Positions 35,401-43,927 of a DNA stretch of 64,000 bases are shown in pieces (position 1 is the first letter of the stretch; every line of letters begins with the position of its first letter). The position numbers and the translations under genes are program-made. The notes under the pieces were generated by a model. That model was not told the DNA's origin. It worked only from the letters and a program-made list of their open reading frames with translations, and did not search any database. Source of the stretch: an uncultured Steroidobacter sp. (GTDB lineage: Bacteria > Pseudomonadota > Gammaproteobacteria > Steroidobacterales > Steroidobacteraceae); NCBI GenBank assembly GCA_937864115.1, contig CALMII010000003.1, positions 1-64,000 on the forward strand, in the 5' to 3' direction.

Positions 35401-36051
35401 GTTCAGGTCGGTGTCGACGACGACGATGATTTCGGGCGCGTGTTCGACCAGCGTGCGGTAGCGCGCCTCGCTTTCGCGCAGGGCCGCGTCGGCCGCTTTG
35501 CGATCGCTGGTATCGCGCAGGCAGACGACGAATACCCAGCTGCGATTGAGCCGCGTCTTGCTGACGGCGAGTTCGGCGGAGAAGTAGCTGCCGCTGGAAT
35601 GCAGACCGAGCGTTTCGTGCTGCGCCAGATCGACCTGCGTGTCGTCGAGCCGGGCGGCGAGCGCTTCGAGCTGCTTCGACAGCGATTCCTCGTTGGCCAG
35701 TTGCGGCAGCAGGAAGCTGAGCGGACGACCGAGCACGTCGGCTTCCGCATGGCCGAAGACCCGCTGACCGGTCGCATTGATCGAAGCGACGTGGCCACCT
35801 TCGTCGACGCTGATGATCACGTCCTTGACGTGGTCGAGGATCGATTGCAGCTGGCTGGCGGTGCTTTCGCGCAGCTCGCGCGTGAGTGCCGTCGCCTCGT
35901 CCGACATGAGCTGCATGGAACGCACGACGCCGCGCCGTTCCTCGTCGGCCCGCACGTAGATGCCTTCGACGATGGTCAGCAATCGCCCCAGGTCGATCTC
36001 GCCGTCCGGGCGGGTCGCTTCGCGGATCTGCTTTTCCAGCAGTCGATGCAT
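32491..36051 (-). CDS. Multi-sensor PAS/GAF GGDEF-EAL protein (c-di-GMP cyclase/phosphodiesterase)
   Basis: 1186 residues, without membrane segments. In order: an N-terminal helical segment, PAS (about 70-190), PAS (about 205-325), GAF (about 335-480), PAS (about 495-610), PAS (about 620-745), GGDEF (about 760-915, intact RLGGDEFGVLL) and EAL (about 930-1180). The EAL signature reads ELL and later motifs NLSGTSL, EITETAAI, LDDFGSGLSS and LKIDGQFI look catalytically complete, so the protein may both make and break c-di-GMP or use GTP to tune the EAL. The start used is ATG 36051; a TTG eight codons upstream is also open. It stands alone upstream of a 416-base repeat-bearing gap. Confidence 0.93.
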   Translation of the reverse strand: MHRLLEKQIREATRPDGEIDLGRLLTIVEGIYVRADEERRGVVRSMQLMSDEATALTRELRESTASQLQSILDHVKDVIISVDEGGHVASINATGQRVFGHAEADVLGRPLSFLLPQLANEESLSKQLEALAARLDDTQVDLAQHETLGLHSSGSYFSAELAVSKTRLNRSWVFVVCLRDTSDRKAADAALRESEARYRTLVEHAPEIIVVVDTDLNRLIDANENAVRFFKMDREALLAIAPDALSPECQPDGSESANASRANLERTVAGEAPVLEWVFRDAFGADIPCEVRWVRLPSSSRRLVRGSITDITERKRNELLAAGERRVFERLAANVDLRVTLQAITDVVERVAPDSICAIRLLDDERTHLHLCAGPNLPAPYAQSMEGVEVAARNGSCAAAVYLQRQVIVADISRDALWEHRRDLAIDAGLRACWSTLIYASDGRTFGTLALYFRAPASPMRRDFELMSRMTQLAGIAIERRMSESALRASEGRYRRLFDNVLEGVYSSTVEGRFVSVNPALAQMVGLASPTELLSRPTETIYHDPLERAVIIAALERDGEVRNAEFQLRRVDGTTLTVIESARAVRDENGRLTGYEGTIFDISERKRAETAMFQEKEKAQVTLQSIGDAVITTDAEGRVEYLNPVAEDLTGWHLHEVVGKALGEVVEMVNEATREPLENPASRSLREDRVIAMADQTVLVNRRGQEIAIQDSAAPIRDRSGRIIGAVLVFRDVSKERRLRRALAYQATHDALTGLINRREFETRLNEALITARANHEVTHVLLYLDLDQFKLVNDTCGHQAGDRLLKQITGLLQTRVRTNDMIARLGGDEFGVLLQHCNGDRAEKIADSLRQAIREYRFEWPDGAMNVGASIGIVEINSDSESIASVMAAADVACYAAKDSGRNRVHTYQSSTAPERHREMQWVSKLTRAVEENRLELYYQPIVPIGANRDPRGHYELLLRMRAENGALIMPAEFIPAAERYNVMPMIDRWVVRQALGTLAHYRTDGDPRHAYTISINLSGTSLNDDRFLEFLIGELQGHDLSPGAVCFEITETAAISNLPNVVHFMKEFRARGCQFSLDDFGSGLSSFMYLKNLPVDYLKIDGQFIQDVSTDRVDRCMVEAITQIGHAMGIKTIAERVETAEVLACLADIGVEYAQGIYVAVPESVEALSRVMRTGPQLRLVHSA

Positions 36052-36491
36052 GTTCTTGTATTCCCGACGCTTCAACGATTGACGCAGCGGCGCAGACTGC
36101 GTCCCGACCGAATCCCTCGCGCAGGGCCAGCGGCCCGCGGCTCCACCTATTCCCGGTCAGGCTCCGGATCGTAGGTCGGCGCGCGCGGGCCAAGTGTGAA
36201 ATGGCTCGCGATTTATGTGAAAGCTGGAAGATTTTTGCAATCGCGACGGGGGGTTATCGCGACATTCTGAGGATTCGACGCAGCCGGAGGGGATCGATGG
36301 CGGGCGTCAGAAAATCCTTGGGCGGCAGATAGATAGGAGACTTTCTTCCTGTGGGGCCGGCTTCAGCCGGCCTTCCGGCTGTGGGGCCGGCTTTAGCCGG
36401 CCTTCCGGCTGTGGGGCCGGCTTCAGCCGGCCTTTCCAAGGAGTCAGGCTAAAGCCTGACCTACAAGCCTGACCCGCAGGCAGAGGCCGGA
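36052..36491. other. Gap between GGDEF-EAL gene and typA
   Basis: No gene is supported here. The right third is filled by the tandem REPIN-like array. The left part (36076-36340) should hold the GGDEF-EAL promoter; an A+T-richer stretch around 36200-36240 is the only hint, and no clear -35/-10 pair or operator is visible. Confidence 0.6.
36350..36487. repeat. REPIN-like palindromic repeat, copy 3 (tandem array)
   Basis: Three direct copies of a 30-base unit (from 36350, 36380 and 36410), each holding GGCCGGCTTCAGCCGGCC or the TTTAGCC form, followed by the second variant GTCAGGCTAAAGCCTGAC (36433-36450) and partial copies. The typA stop codon lies just beyond. This copy shows that the unit can expand in direct tandem as well as in inverted pairs. 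Confidence 0.85.
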
Positions 36492-38324
36492 CTACTCATC
36501 CGCCTCTTCCGCCGCCTTGCCGCTGCGCTTGCGCTCGTGTTCCTTGAGGAAGCGTTTGCGCAGGCGGATCGCCGTCGGCGTCACTTCGACCAGTTCATCG
36601 TCGCCGATGAACTCCATCGCCTGCTCCAGCGTGTAGCGGATCGGCGGGACCAGCACGACGTTTTCGTCCTTGCCGGCGGCGCGGATGTTGGTGAGCTTCT
36701 TGCCCTTGAGCGGGTTCACGACGAGATCGTTGTCGCGGCTGTGGATGCCGATGACTTGCCCTTCGTACACCTCGTCGCCGTGACCGATCATCAGCTTGCC
36801 GCGTTCCTGCAGGCTGAACAGCGCGTACGCCAGCGCCTTGCCCTGCGAGTTGGCGATCAGCACGCCGTTCTGGCGCTGGCCGATGTCGCGATCGAGCACG
36901 GGCGCGAAGTGATCGAAGATGTGGTGCATCAGGCCCGTGCCGGACGTGAGCGTACGGAAGTCGGTCTGGAAGCCGATCAGGCCGCGCGACGGGATCGTGT
37001 AGTCGAGGCGCACGCGCCCCTTGCCGTCGGCATGCATGCCCGTGAGCTGCGCGCCGCGCTCGCCGAGCGCCTGCATCACGGCGCCCTGCGAGGTGTCGTC
37101 GAGATCGACGGTGAGCTGTTCGTACGGCTCGCAGAGCTGGCCTTCGATTTCCTTCACGACCGCGCGCGGGCGCGACACGGCCAGCTCGTAGCCTTCGCGA
37201 CGCATGTTTTCCAGCAGCACGCCCAGGTGCAGTTCGCCGCGGCCGAAGACGCGGAACTTGTCCGGGTCCTCGGTATCTTCGACGCGCAGCGCCACGTTGT
37301 GCAGCACTTCGCGCTGCAGGCGTTCGCGGATCTGGCGGCTGGTGACGTACTTGCCTTCCTTGCCGCAGAACGGCGAGGTGTTGACCTCGAACGTCATGCT
37401 GATGGTCGGCTCATCGACGATCAGCGCCGGCAAGGCTTCGGGTCTGGCCGGATCGCAGATGGTGTCGGAAATCTCGGGATGTTCGATGCCGGCGAAGGCG
37501 ACGATGTCGCCGGCGCTGGCCTCATCGACCTCGACCCGATCCAGCCCCAGGAATCCCAGCACCTGGATGATGCGTTCGTTGCGCGCCTTGCCTTCGCGAT
37601 CGATGACTGTGACGGGGCTGTTGCGGCGGATCCTGCCGCGCTTGATGCGGCCGATGCCGATCGCGCCGACATAGCTCGAATAGTCGAGCTGGCTGACCTG
37701 CAGCTGCAGCGGCCCGTCGACGTCGACAGCGGGCGGCGGGCAGTGCTTCACGATGGCTTCGAACAGCGGCGTCATGTCCTGCGCGAGCTGCTTCGGATCG
37801 TTGCCGGCGAAGCCTTTGAGCGCGGAGGCATAGACCACCGGGAAGTCGAGCTGCTGTTCGTTGGCGCCGAGCTTGTCGAAGAGGTCGAAGGTCTGGTCCA
37901 GCACCCAGTTGGGGCGAGCCTCGTCGCGGTCGATCTTGTTGATGACGACGATCGGGCGCAGGCCGTGCGCGAAGGCTTTCTGGGTGACGAAGCGGGTCTG
38001 CGGCATCGGCCCGTCGACCGCGTCGACCAGCAGCAGCACGCAGTCGACCATCGACAGCACGCGCTCGACTTCGCCGCCGAAGTCGGCGTGTCCGGGCGTA
38101 TCGACGATGTTGATGCGGTAGTCCTGCCAGCGCACCGCAGTGTTCTTGGCCAGGATGGTGATGCCGCGCTCGCGTTCCAGCGCGTTCGAATCCATCACGC
38201 GTTCAGGCGAGGCCTTGCGCGCGTCGAGGGTGCCGGACTGCTGCAGGAGCTTGTCGACCAGCGTGGTCTTGCCATGGTCGACGTGGGCAATGATCGCGAT
38301 ATTGCGTAGCTTGGAGATGGACAT
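36492..38324 (-). CDS. typA: Ribosome-associated GTPase TypA/BipA
   Basis: A 610-residue translational GTPase. The G1 motif is [15 protein letters not shown]3 is [12 protein letters not shown] and G4 is NKIDR; EF-G-like domains III and V and the BipA-specific C-terminal domain follow ([19 protein letters not shown]). BipA binds the 70S ribosome and aids 50S assembly at low temperature and under stress. Length matches the family (about 605). Single gene flanked by REPIN-like repeats at both ends. Very clear assignment. Confidence 0.98.
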   Translation of the reverse strand: MSISKLRNIAIIAHVDHGKTTLVDKLLQQSGTLDARKASPERVMDSNALERERGITILAKNTAVRWQDYRINIVDTPGHADFGGEVERVLSMVDCVLLLVDAVDGPMPQTRFVTQKAFAHGLRPIVVINKIDRDEARPNWVLDQTFDLFDKLGANEQQLDFPVVYASALKGFAGNDPKQLAQDMTPLFEAIVKHCPPPAVDVDGPLQLQVSQLDYSSYVGAIGIGRIKRGRIRRNSPVTVIDREGKARNERIIQVLGFLGLDRVEVDEASAGDIVAFAGIEHPEISDTICDPARPEALPALIVDEPTISMTFEVNTSPFCGKEGKYVTSRQIRERLQREVLHNVALRVEDTEDPDKFRVFGRGELHLGVLLENMRREGYELAVSRPRAVVKEIEGQLCEPYEQLTVDLDDTSQGAVMQALGERGAQLTGMHADGKGRVRLDYTIPSRGLIGFQTDFRTLTSGTGLMHHIFDHFAPVLDRDIGQRQNGVLIANSQGKALAYALFSLQERGKLMIGHGDEVYEGQVIGIHSRDNDLVVNPLKGKKLTNIRAAGKDENVVLVPPIRYTLEQAMEFIGDDELVEVTPTAIRLRKRFLKEHERKRSGKAAEEADE

Positions 38325-38455
38325 GGACGCGGCGCAGGGGGAAAAAGGCCGCGCATGGTATAGGAAGAACCGGCCCAGTATCAGGGGGTCGATGCGGGTC
38401 CGTGGGGCGCGAACCCTGCTTTCGGGCTGGGACGGGCCCCGAAGCGGCTTCTTCC

Positions 38456-38536
38456 TGTGGGGCCGGCTTCAGCCGGCCTTTGAAGTCAGGCTGAAGCCTG
38501 ACCCACAGGCAGAGGCCGGCTGAAGCCGGCCCTACA
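38456..38536. repeat. REPIN-like palindromic repeat, copy 4
   Basis: An outer inverted pair of the GGCCGGCTTCAGCCGGCC type (right arm with one change, CCCTACA for CCCCACA) encloses the second variant GTCAGGCTGAAGCCTGAC. It lies between the lipoprotein stop and the typA start, about 130 bases upstream of typA. Confidence 0.85.
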
Positions 38537-38560
38537 GGAGAGGAAGAAGCCGAACCCGAC

Positions 38561-39199
38561 CTACCGGGCCGTCTCCTCCGCCTTCATCGGCTCCACCGGC
38601 TGCCCGGTCGAATCCGTCGCCGGAACGCTGGCTTTCTGCTGGGTGACCTGTGGGGTTCCGGACACGAACGGAATCGCAAACGTCCGCCCCAGCGTCGCCC
38701 CGCTGATTGCCGTGTCGACGGAAACGGTGACGTAGAACACCCCCGCCCGGTCGGCCAGCACCGAAACCGAGTGCTTGTAGGGCTCCTTCGCCGTCACGCT
38801 GGCGTAATCCACGGTCAGGTCGCCTGCCAGGGTGATGCCGTCCATGCCGCTGAACTTCGCCGTCATGGAATCGACCCCGGCGCTCGGGATCAGGACGACT
38901 TCGAGTTCGACCGGCTTGCCGGGTTCGGGCCGGGCCGCAAACTCATACTTGATGTCGACAGCCGCGCCGGGCTTGCCGTTGCCCACGGCACGCGCCATTT
39001 TTTCGGTGGGATCGGCCGGTGCCTCGGCAGCCGGTTGCGGCTGCGCTGCTTGAACCGGGGCGGCAGCCGGGGTCGCGGGCGGCGGCGGTTCCGGTTCTGA
39101 ACCGCAGGCGCTCAGCATCGCCAGGGCAGCGATGCAGCAGAGGTGTCGTGCGTGCTTCATCCAGTGCGCGCTGATTTCGTGCTGTGCGTTCATGGTCAT
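38561..39199 (-). CDS. Putative lipoprotein of unknown function
   Basis: 212 residues. The signal sequence with lipobox LSAC predicts an outer- or inner-membrane lipoprotein, followed by a Pro/Ala/Glu-rich linker (about 34-65) and a compact beta-rich domain (ELEVVLIPSAGVDSMTAKF ... VFYVTVSVDT). No family is recognised with confidence; the beta domain could be an Ig-like or Omp-associated fold. The start ATG overlaps the metalloprotease stop as ATGA, which supports 39199; an internal ATG at 39160 would give a more standard signal peptide. Coupled translation suggests it works with the metalloprotease, for example as an inhibitor, anchor or assembly partner. Confidence 0.7.
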   Translation of the reverse strand: MTMNAQHEISAHWMKHARHLCCIAALAMLSACGSEPEPPPPATPAAAPVQAAQPQPAAEAPADPTEKMARAVGNGKPGAAVDIKYEFAARPEPGKPVELEVVLIPSAGVDSMTAKFSGMDGITLAGDLTVDYASVTAKEPYKHSVSVLADRAGVFYVTVSVDTAISGATLGRTFAIPFVSGTPQVTQQKASVPATDSTGQPVEPMKAEETAR

Positions 39200-41616
39200 C
39201 CGGATATGGAAATGGTCATGCAGTGCGGCACCACGCCGCCGACGTAGTCGTGCACTTCGAGAATGTTCACGCCAGCCGGATACACGCGCTGCGGCAGCGT
39301 CTCCGACGAACCGGTCGAGGTGCCTGCCTCGATGAGTTCGCCGCGGCTGTAGACATAGATGTCCGGATCGGAGGCGGGCTGACCGTTGGCCGGCGCACCG
39401 GGCCCTACGGCGCCCTGCACGGATATACCCAGTGCCGTCGCCGATGCCAGCGTCAGCCGCAGGAAGCGGCGAGCGCCGAGTTTCTTGCCATCGTTCTCGT
39501 CGCTGCTGCTGCAGATGCTGAGCGGCTGGTTGCGGGAGATGTCGGTATAGATGGGCGTCGCGGTCGAGATGCCACCCGTGTTCGTTTCGCCGCTGCCGAA
39601 GGCGTCTGCCGATGCGGAAATCGATTCACCCGTGAGCAATGCATTGAGCCCCGAAATCTGCGTCGAGCTGGAAAGCGCGCGCAATCCCGCAGCGAAGGTG
39701 TAGATGCTGGTCAGCGCCTCGGTCGTGCGCTGTGCGCCGGTCATGACCGAATAGAGCGGCGCGAAGCCGAGCGAAAGGGTGTCGGCGCCGTCGTTCGTCG
39801 AGTCGAAGAGATCCCAGAGGATTTCGTGCACCGATGATTCCGAGTACCAGCCTTCTGCATCGGCGCTGTCGGATTCCATGTTGAACTGGAAATCGGCGGA
39901 AACCCCGTCGTGGGAATCGCGGTAGACCGGATCATTCAGCGTCATGCCGGAATAGGCATTGCCCCAACCCTCGCCGAAGGCGACGCGGAGATCGAGCCGG
40001 TCGCCGGCGCCGTGGTCTCCGCCGATCGAATCCGATCGCGAGAAGCGGTCTTCGATGTAGTGCCCGAACTCATGCGCGATGACGTGCTGATCGAATTCGT
40101 CGGTGTCGCCTGCGCCGCCGGCGTAGTCACCCAGAACGTAGATACCCGCCGGCAGCGCCACCTGGGGCGTGCAGTTGCCGGAATCGAGTGCGAGGGCGCC
40201 GTTGGTGTAGAAGGTCGTGCCGATGTTGCCGTTGGTCGTGCAGAACCAGTTCGCCGCCGAACTCACCGTCGTTCGATTGTCCGGACTCCAGTAGAGGTTC
40301 AGCGCGGGGAACGCGGTCGTCGGTACGGCGCTCAGGATCAGTTCCCTGGTGCGATAGACCGTATCCAGAATCGCAAACGGGGCGGCGGCTCGCGTACCGG
40401 TATAGCCCGTGCCGCCCCAGCCGGTCGTAGCCAGCATATCGCGCGTGACGGTGGCAGTGCCGCTGTCGAAACCCGCACCGTCCAGAACATACAGCGCGCC
40501 GTTGTTCGTGTTGTTGAGGACGCGGAAGGTCCAGGTGGGCGCCGAACCGCTGCTGATCATTTCCGCGCGCGCGCTGACGACCATCTGCGTGTTCTGCGGC
40601 ACCTCCAGCCAGTAGCTGCCGTTTGCATCGGTCGTCGTGGCGGCGATGCGCGTCCGCGAGCTTGCATTGTTGATCGCCTCGACCACGGCCTGTCGCGCCG
40701 GCGAGATCACCGGGTTGGCGAAGTTCAATCCCTGACCGGCGACGGCGGTGAAAGGCGGGCGTTCGAACTGGATGCGACCGCGCACGACGGTGTTGCCCGC
40801 TGCGGCCACGCTGACCACCGTTGATCCAGTCGCTGAACCGCCGGGCCCCGCACATTCGAGCGTAAATGTCGTCGCTGCCGTCAGCGCACCCGTCGACTCG
40901 GTGCCGGAGGTCGCTTTCGATCCGGACCAGCCGCCGGAGGCCGTGCAGGTCGATGCGTTCGTGCTCGTCCACGTGAGCATGGCCGCACCTGACGCCGCCA
41001 CGAGAGGATCGCTCGCGGTCAGCGTCAACGTCGGCGGCGGATTGACGACCGTCACCGTCGCTGATCGCGAAACCGATCCACCCGAACCGGTGCAGCTCAG
41101 CGTGTAAGTCGTCGTCGCCGCGGGTGTCACCTGCTCCGTTCCCGATGTGGCCTTCGCTCCGGCCCATCCGTCCGAAGCCGTGCAGCTCGTTACGCTGGTG
41201 CTCGACCAGGTCAGCGTCGCAGCACTGCCTCCGGTGATCGTCGTCGGATTTGCCGTGAGCGTGAGCACCGGCAAGAAAATGGAATCGACCGTCACCGTCA
41301 CCGATTGCGCAGCCGAGCCGCCCGAACCGGTACAGGTCAGCGTGTAGGTTGCCGTCGCCGCGGGTGTCACCTGCTCCGTGCCCGACGCGGCTTTCGTTCC
41401 GGTCCAGCCGCCGGAAGCCGTGCAATTCGTCGCATGGGTGCTCGACCAGGTCATCGTGGATGACTGGCCCGAATCGATCGAGGTCGGACTGGCTGCCAGC
41501 GTCACCGTCGGCTGAGCCGGCGAAGGATTGTCATCCCCTCCGCTGCCACCGCAAGCCGACAGACCCAGCAGCATTGCGAGGGCAAGACAGCGATGGGCGA
41601 CGCGAAGCTCGATCAT
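39196..41616 (-). CDS. Zinc metalloprotease lipoprotein with three Ig-like repeats
   Basis: 806 residues. A lipoprotein signal (LLGLSAC) is followed by a short Gly/Asp linker and three tandem repeats of about 80 residues (about 37-285). Each repeat has a GW..K..SGTE block and a Cys pair (for example NCTASGGW and LTCTGSGG), so Ig-like domains with a disulfide are likely. A carboxypeptidase-regulatory-like region (about 290-370) leads to the catalytic domain with HEFGH at residues 515-519 and a downstream Glu-bearing FGEGWGNAYSG, a zincin site. The C-terminus has a pre-peptidase-like beta domain (DPDIYVYSRGE). It is probably surface-anchored and secreted through the envelope. An upstream extension to 41658 was rejected because it displaces the lipobox. 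Confidence 0.85.
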   Translation of the reverse strand: MIELRVAHRCLALAMLLGLSACGGSGGDDNPSPAQPTVTLAASPTSIDSGQSSTMTWSSTHATNCTASGGWTGTKAASGTEQVTPAATATYTLTCTGSGGSAAQSVTVTVDSIFLPVLTLTANPTTITGGSAATLTWSSTSVTSCTASDGWAGAKATSGTEQVTPAATTTYTLSCTGSGGSVSRSATVTVVNPPPTLTLTASDPLVAASGAAMLTWTSTNASTCTASGGWSGSKATSGTESTGALTAATTFTLECAGPGGSATGSTVVSVAAAGNTVVRGRIQFERPPFTAVAGQGLNFANPVISPARQAVVEAINNASSRTRIAATTTDANGSYWLEVPQNTQMVVSARAEMISSGSAPTWTFRVLNNTNNGALYVLDGAGFDSGTATVTRDMLATTGWGGTGYTGTRAAAPFAILDTVYRTRELILSAVPTTAFPALNLYWSPDNRTTVSSAANWFCTTNGNIGTTFYTNGALALDSGNCTPQVALPAGIYVLGDYAGGAGDTDEFDQHVIAHEFGHYIEDRFSRSDSIGGDHGAGDRLDLRVAFGEGWGNAYSGMTLNDPVYRDSHDGVSADFQFNMESDSADAEGWYSESSVHEILWDLFDSTNDGADTLSLGFAPLYSVMTGAQRTTEALTSIYTFAAGLRALSSSTQISGLNALLTGESISASADAFGSGETNTGGISTATPIYTDISRNQPLSICSSSDENDGKKLGARRFLRLTLASATALGISVQGAVGPGAPANGQPASDPDIYVYSRGELIEAGTSTGSSETLPQRVYPAGVNILEVHDYVGGVVPHCMTISISG

Positions 41617-41700
41617 GGTGGTTCTGGGTGCTCCAGTAGCGGCCCGGGACGCTAGCACAGCCCGGTGCCGCGTTGAAATCGAACAGTTCCGCGGCGCCCG

Positions 41701-42738
41701 CTAAAGAATCAGCGGGCCTTCGGCAATGGCTGCCAGTTGCTCCCGCAACTGCAGCACGTGGGTTTCCCAGTAGCGCGGCTCCTGGAACCAGGGAAACGCC
41801 TGCGGAAAGGCCGGGTCGGTCCAGCGGCGCGCCAGCCAGGCGGCATAGTGGATCATGCGCAGCGTGCGCAGGCTTTCGACCAGAACCAGTTCACGCGTAT
41901 CGAATGTTGCAAACTGTGCGTAGCCGTTCAGCAGCTGCGCCAACTGCTCGCTCATCTCGGCACGGTTGCCGGCGATGAGCATCCACAGATCCTGGATCGC
42001 AGGTCCCATCAGGCAGTCGTCGAGATCGACGAAGTGCGGGCCGTCGTCCGTCCACAGCACGTTGCCGCGATGACAGTCGCCGTGCAGGCGGATTTCGGCC
42101 GCGCCGCGCGCATCGTCGAATGCATTTTCGATGTGCTCCAGCAGATCGGAGGTCAGCGAGTCGTACGCGGACTCCAGGTGCGGCGGAATCCAGCGGTTCT
42201 CGAGCAGGTAGTTGCGCGAATCGACCCCAAGCGTTTCGATGCTGATGCGGCCGCGATGACGGAAGCGCTGGCGCCGGCCGACCATGTGCATGCGGCCGAG
42301 AAAACGCCCCATCCACTCGCGCTCGGTGCGCGAGCCGAGCTCAGGCCAGCGACCGCCGCGACGCTCGAAGATCGCGAAGCGGAAACTTTCATACGTGAAC
42401 AGCGTTTTGCCGTTGCGCACCTGCGGCGGTACGACCGGTATTTCGGCGGCCGCCAGTTCGAGCGCAAAGCCATGCTCTTCGTAGATCGCCTCGGTGGTCC
42501 AGCGCTCGGGGCGGTAGAACTTCACGATGATCGGCGAGCCGCCCTCGATGCCGACCTGGTAGACGCGATTCTCGTAACTATTGAGCGCGAGGATGCGCCG
42601 GTCGGAAATGCGGCCCAGCGATTCCACGGCGGCAATGATGGCGTCGGGCGTCAATCGGTCGTAGGGATGGGGATCGGGGCGTGGCATCGGCGCGGGAGTG
42701 AGAGGTCGTTCAACAAGCGTGGCGATTTCGGCGATCAT
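41701..42738 (-). CDS. srkA: Stress response kinase A (SrkA/YihE/RdoA family)
   Basis: About 345 residues. The match to the E. coli family is strong: LNSYENRVYQV, VVKFYRPERWT-like (VKFYRPERWTTEAIYEEH), RLHGDCHRGNVLW with catalytic Asp, and FVDLDDCLMGPAIQDLWML with the metal-binding Asp. SrkA is an eukaryotic-like Ser/Thr kinase of the aminoglycoside-phosphotransferase fold that protects cells from stress-induced death and antagonises MazF-type toxicity in E. coli. Starts at 42738 and 42687 are both possible; the latter gives the usual 328 residues but neither has a good ribosome-binding site. No dsbA follows, unlike E. coli. Confidence 0.92.
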   Translation of the reverse strand: MIAEIATLVERPLTPAPMPRPDPHPYDRLTPDAIIAAVESLGRISDRRILALNSYENRVYQVGIEGGSPIIVKFYRPERWTTEAIYEEHGFALELAAAEIPVVPPQVRNGKTLFTYESFRFAIFERRGGRWPELGSRTEREWMGRFLGRMHMVGRRQRFRHRGRISIETLGVDSRNYLLENRWIPPHLESAYDSLTSDLLEHIENAFDDARGAAEIRLHGDCHRGNVLWTDDGPHFVDLDDCLMGPAIQDLWMLIAGNRAEMSEQLAQLLNGYAQFATFDTRELVLVESLRTLRMIHYAAWLARRWTDPAFPQAFPWFQEPRYWETHVLQLREQLAAIAEGPLIL

Positions 42739-42798
42739 GATATCCACGTTAGTCTTGCATTACTTCGTGTCCCCAACTTTTCATCCAGCGGGCCTTTC

Positions 42799-43794
42799 AT
42801 GACCATTCTCGTTACCGGCGGCGCCGGCTACATCGGCAGTCACGTCGTACGTCAGCTCGGCGAGCGCGGCGAACGTGTCGTCGTGCTCGACAATCTTTCC
42901 ACGGGTTTCCGTTCGGCGGTATTGAGCGGATCGTTGGTGGTCGGCGACACGGGCGACCGCGAACTCGTTTCGCGCCTGCTGCGAGAAAACAGCATCGAAA
43001 CCGTCATGCACTTCGCGGCACACACCATCGTGCCGGAGTCCGTGTCGAATCCCCTGAAGTACTACGGCAACAACACCTGCTCGACGCGCAGCCTGCTGCA
43101 ATGCTGCGAAGCCGCGGGCGTGAAGCACTTCGTGTTCTCCTCGACCGCTGCGGTGTATGGCATCCCGGAAGGCGGCATCGCCTCCGAAGACAGCCCGACG
43201 CAGCCGATCAATCCGTACGGCACTTCGAAGCTCATGAGCGAGTGGATGCTGCGCGATCTCGCGGCCGCCAGCGCCCTGCGCTACGTGGTACTGCGCTATT
43301 TCAATGTGGCGGGCAGCGATCCTGCCGGCCGCATCGGCCAGTCGACCATCAACGGCACGCTGCTCACCAAGGTCGCGTGTGAAACCGCCATCGGCAAGCG
43401 CCCGCATCTGTCGGTCTTCGGTACCGACTACCCCACCAAGGACGGCACGGGCGTGCGCGACTACATCCATGTCGAGGACCTGGCCAGCGCCCATCTCAAG
43501 GCCCTGGACTACCTGCGCGCCGGCGGCGATTCGCGCACCCTGAACTGCGGCTACGGCCACGGTTATAGCGTGCGCGAAGTGATTTCAACCGTGAACGAAC
43601 AGCACGGCCAGCCGATCAAGGTCGTCGAAATGCCCCGCCGTGCCGGCGATCCGCCCAGCCTGGTGGCTCGGGCCCAGCGCGTGCGCGAAGTGCTCGGCTG
43701 GGTACCGAAGTATGACGATCTCGAAGTCATCGTCCGGTCACAGCTCGACTGGGAAAAGCGGTTGCTGGCGGAGCCGGGATTGCAGAAGAACTAG
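42799..43794 (+). CDS. galE: UDP-glucose 4-epimerase
   Basis: A 331-residue extended short-chain dehydrogenase. The NAD-binding motif is TGGAGYIGSH, the catalytic Tyr/Lys are in NPYGTSKLMSE, Ser in FSSTAAVYG, and the family C-terminal region GYGHGYSVREVI is present. It interconverts UDP-glucose and UDP-galactose (or the N-acetyl forms) for surface polysaccharide. Start chosen at MTILVTGG; the frame is open further upstream but that part is antisense to srkA and does not look coding. Divergent from srkA with a 60-base promoter gap. Confidence 0.95.
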   Translation: MTILVTGGAGYIGSHVVRQLGERGERVVVLDNLSTGFRSAVLSGSLVVGDTGDRELVSRLLRENSIETVMHFAAHTIVPESVSNPLKYYGNNTCSTRSLLQCCEAAGVKHFVFSSTAAVYGIPEGGIASEDSPTQPINPYGTSKLMSEWMLRDLAAASALRYVVLRYFNVAGSDPAGRIGQSTINGTLLTKVACETAIGKRPHLSVFGTDYPTKDGTGVRDYIHVEDLASAHLKALDYLRAGGDSRTLNCGYGHGYSVREVISTVNEQHGQPIKVVEMPRRAGDPPSLVARAQRVREVLGWVPKYDDLEVIVRSQLDWEKRLLAEPGLQKN

Positions 43795-43810
43795 CCTTCT
43801 TTGATCTTCC

Positions 43811-43867
43811 TGTGGGGCCGGCTTCAGCCGGCCTCTTGGGGAACGTCAGGCTAAAGCCTGACCTACA
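43811..43867. repeat. REPIN-like palindromic repeat, copy 5
   Basis: One first-type hairpin (GGCCGGCTTCAGCCGGCC) followed after a short spacer by one second-type hairpin (GTCAGGCTAAAGCCTGAC). Unlike copies 1, 2 and 4, there is no returning inverted outer arm. It sits between galE and the sensor kinase gene and could help end galE transcription. Confidence 0.85.
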
Positions 43868-43927
43868 GCTGATGCCGACACCCACAAGCTCAGCCGTCCG
43901 CCTTCGTCCCGGACTAGAATCCGGCTC

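Noticed and set aside
32359..36174. A very long open frame on the plus strand, antisense to the GGDEF-EAL gene
   Set aside because: Its translation is dominated by Arg, His and Ala and matches no family, while the opposite strand gives intact PAS, GGDEF and EAL motifs; it is a product of high third-position G+C.
36350..36439. Three regular 30-base repeats that could look like a CRISPR array
   Set aside because: The units are directly contiguous with no unique spacers and belong to the dispersed REPIN-like family; no cas genes are nearby.
41737..42798. In-frame upstream extension of galE
   Set aside because: It runs antisense through srkA and lacks coding character; galE starts naturally at MTILVTGGAGYIG with the NAD-binding motif.
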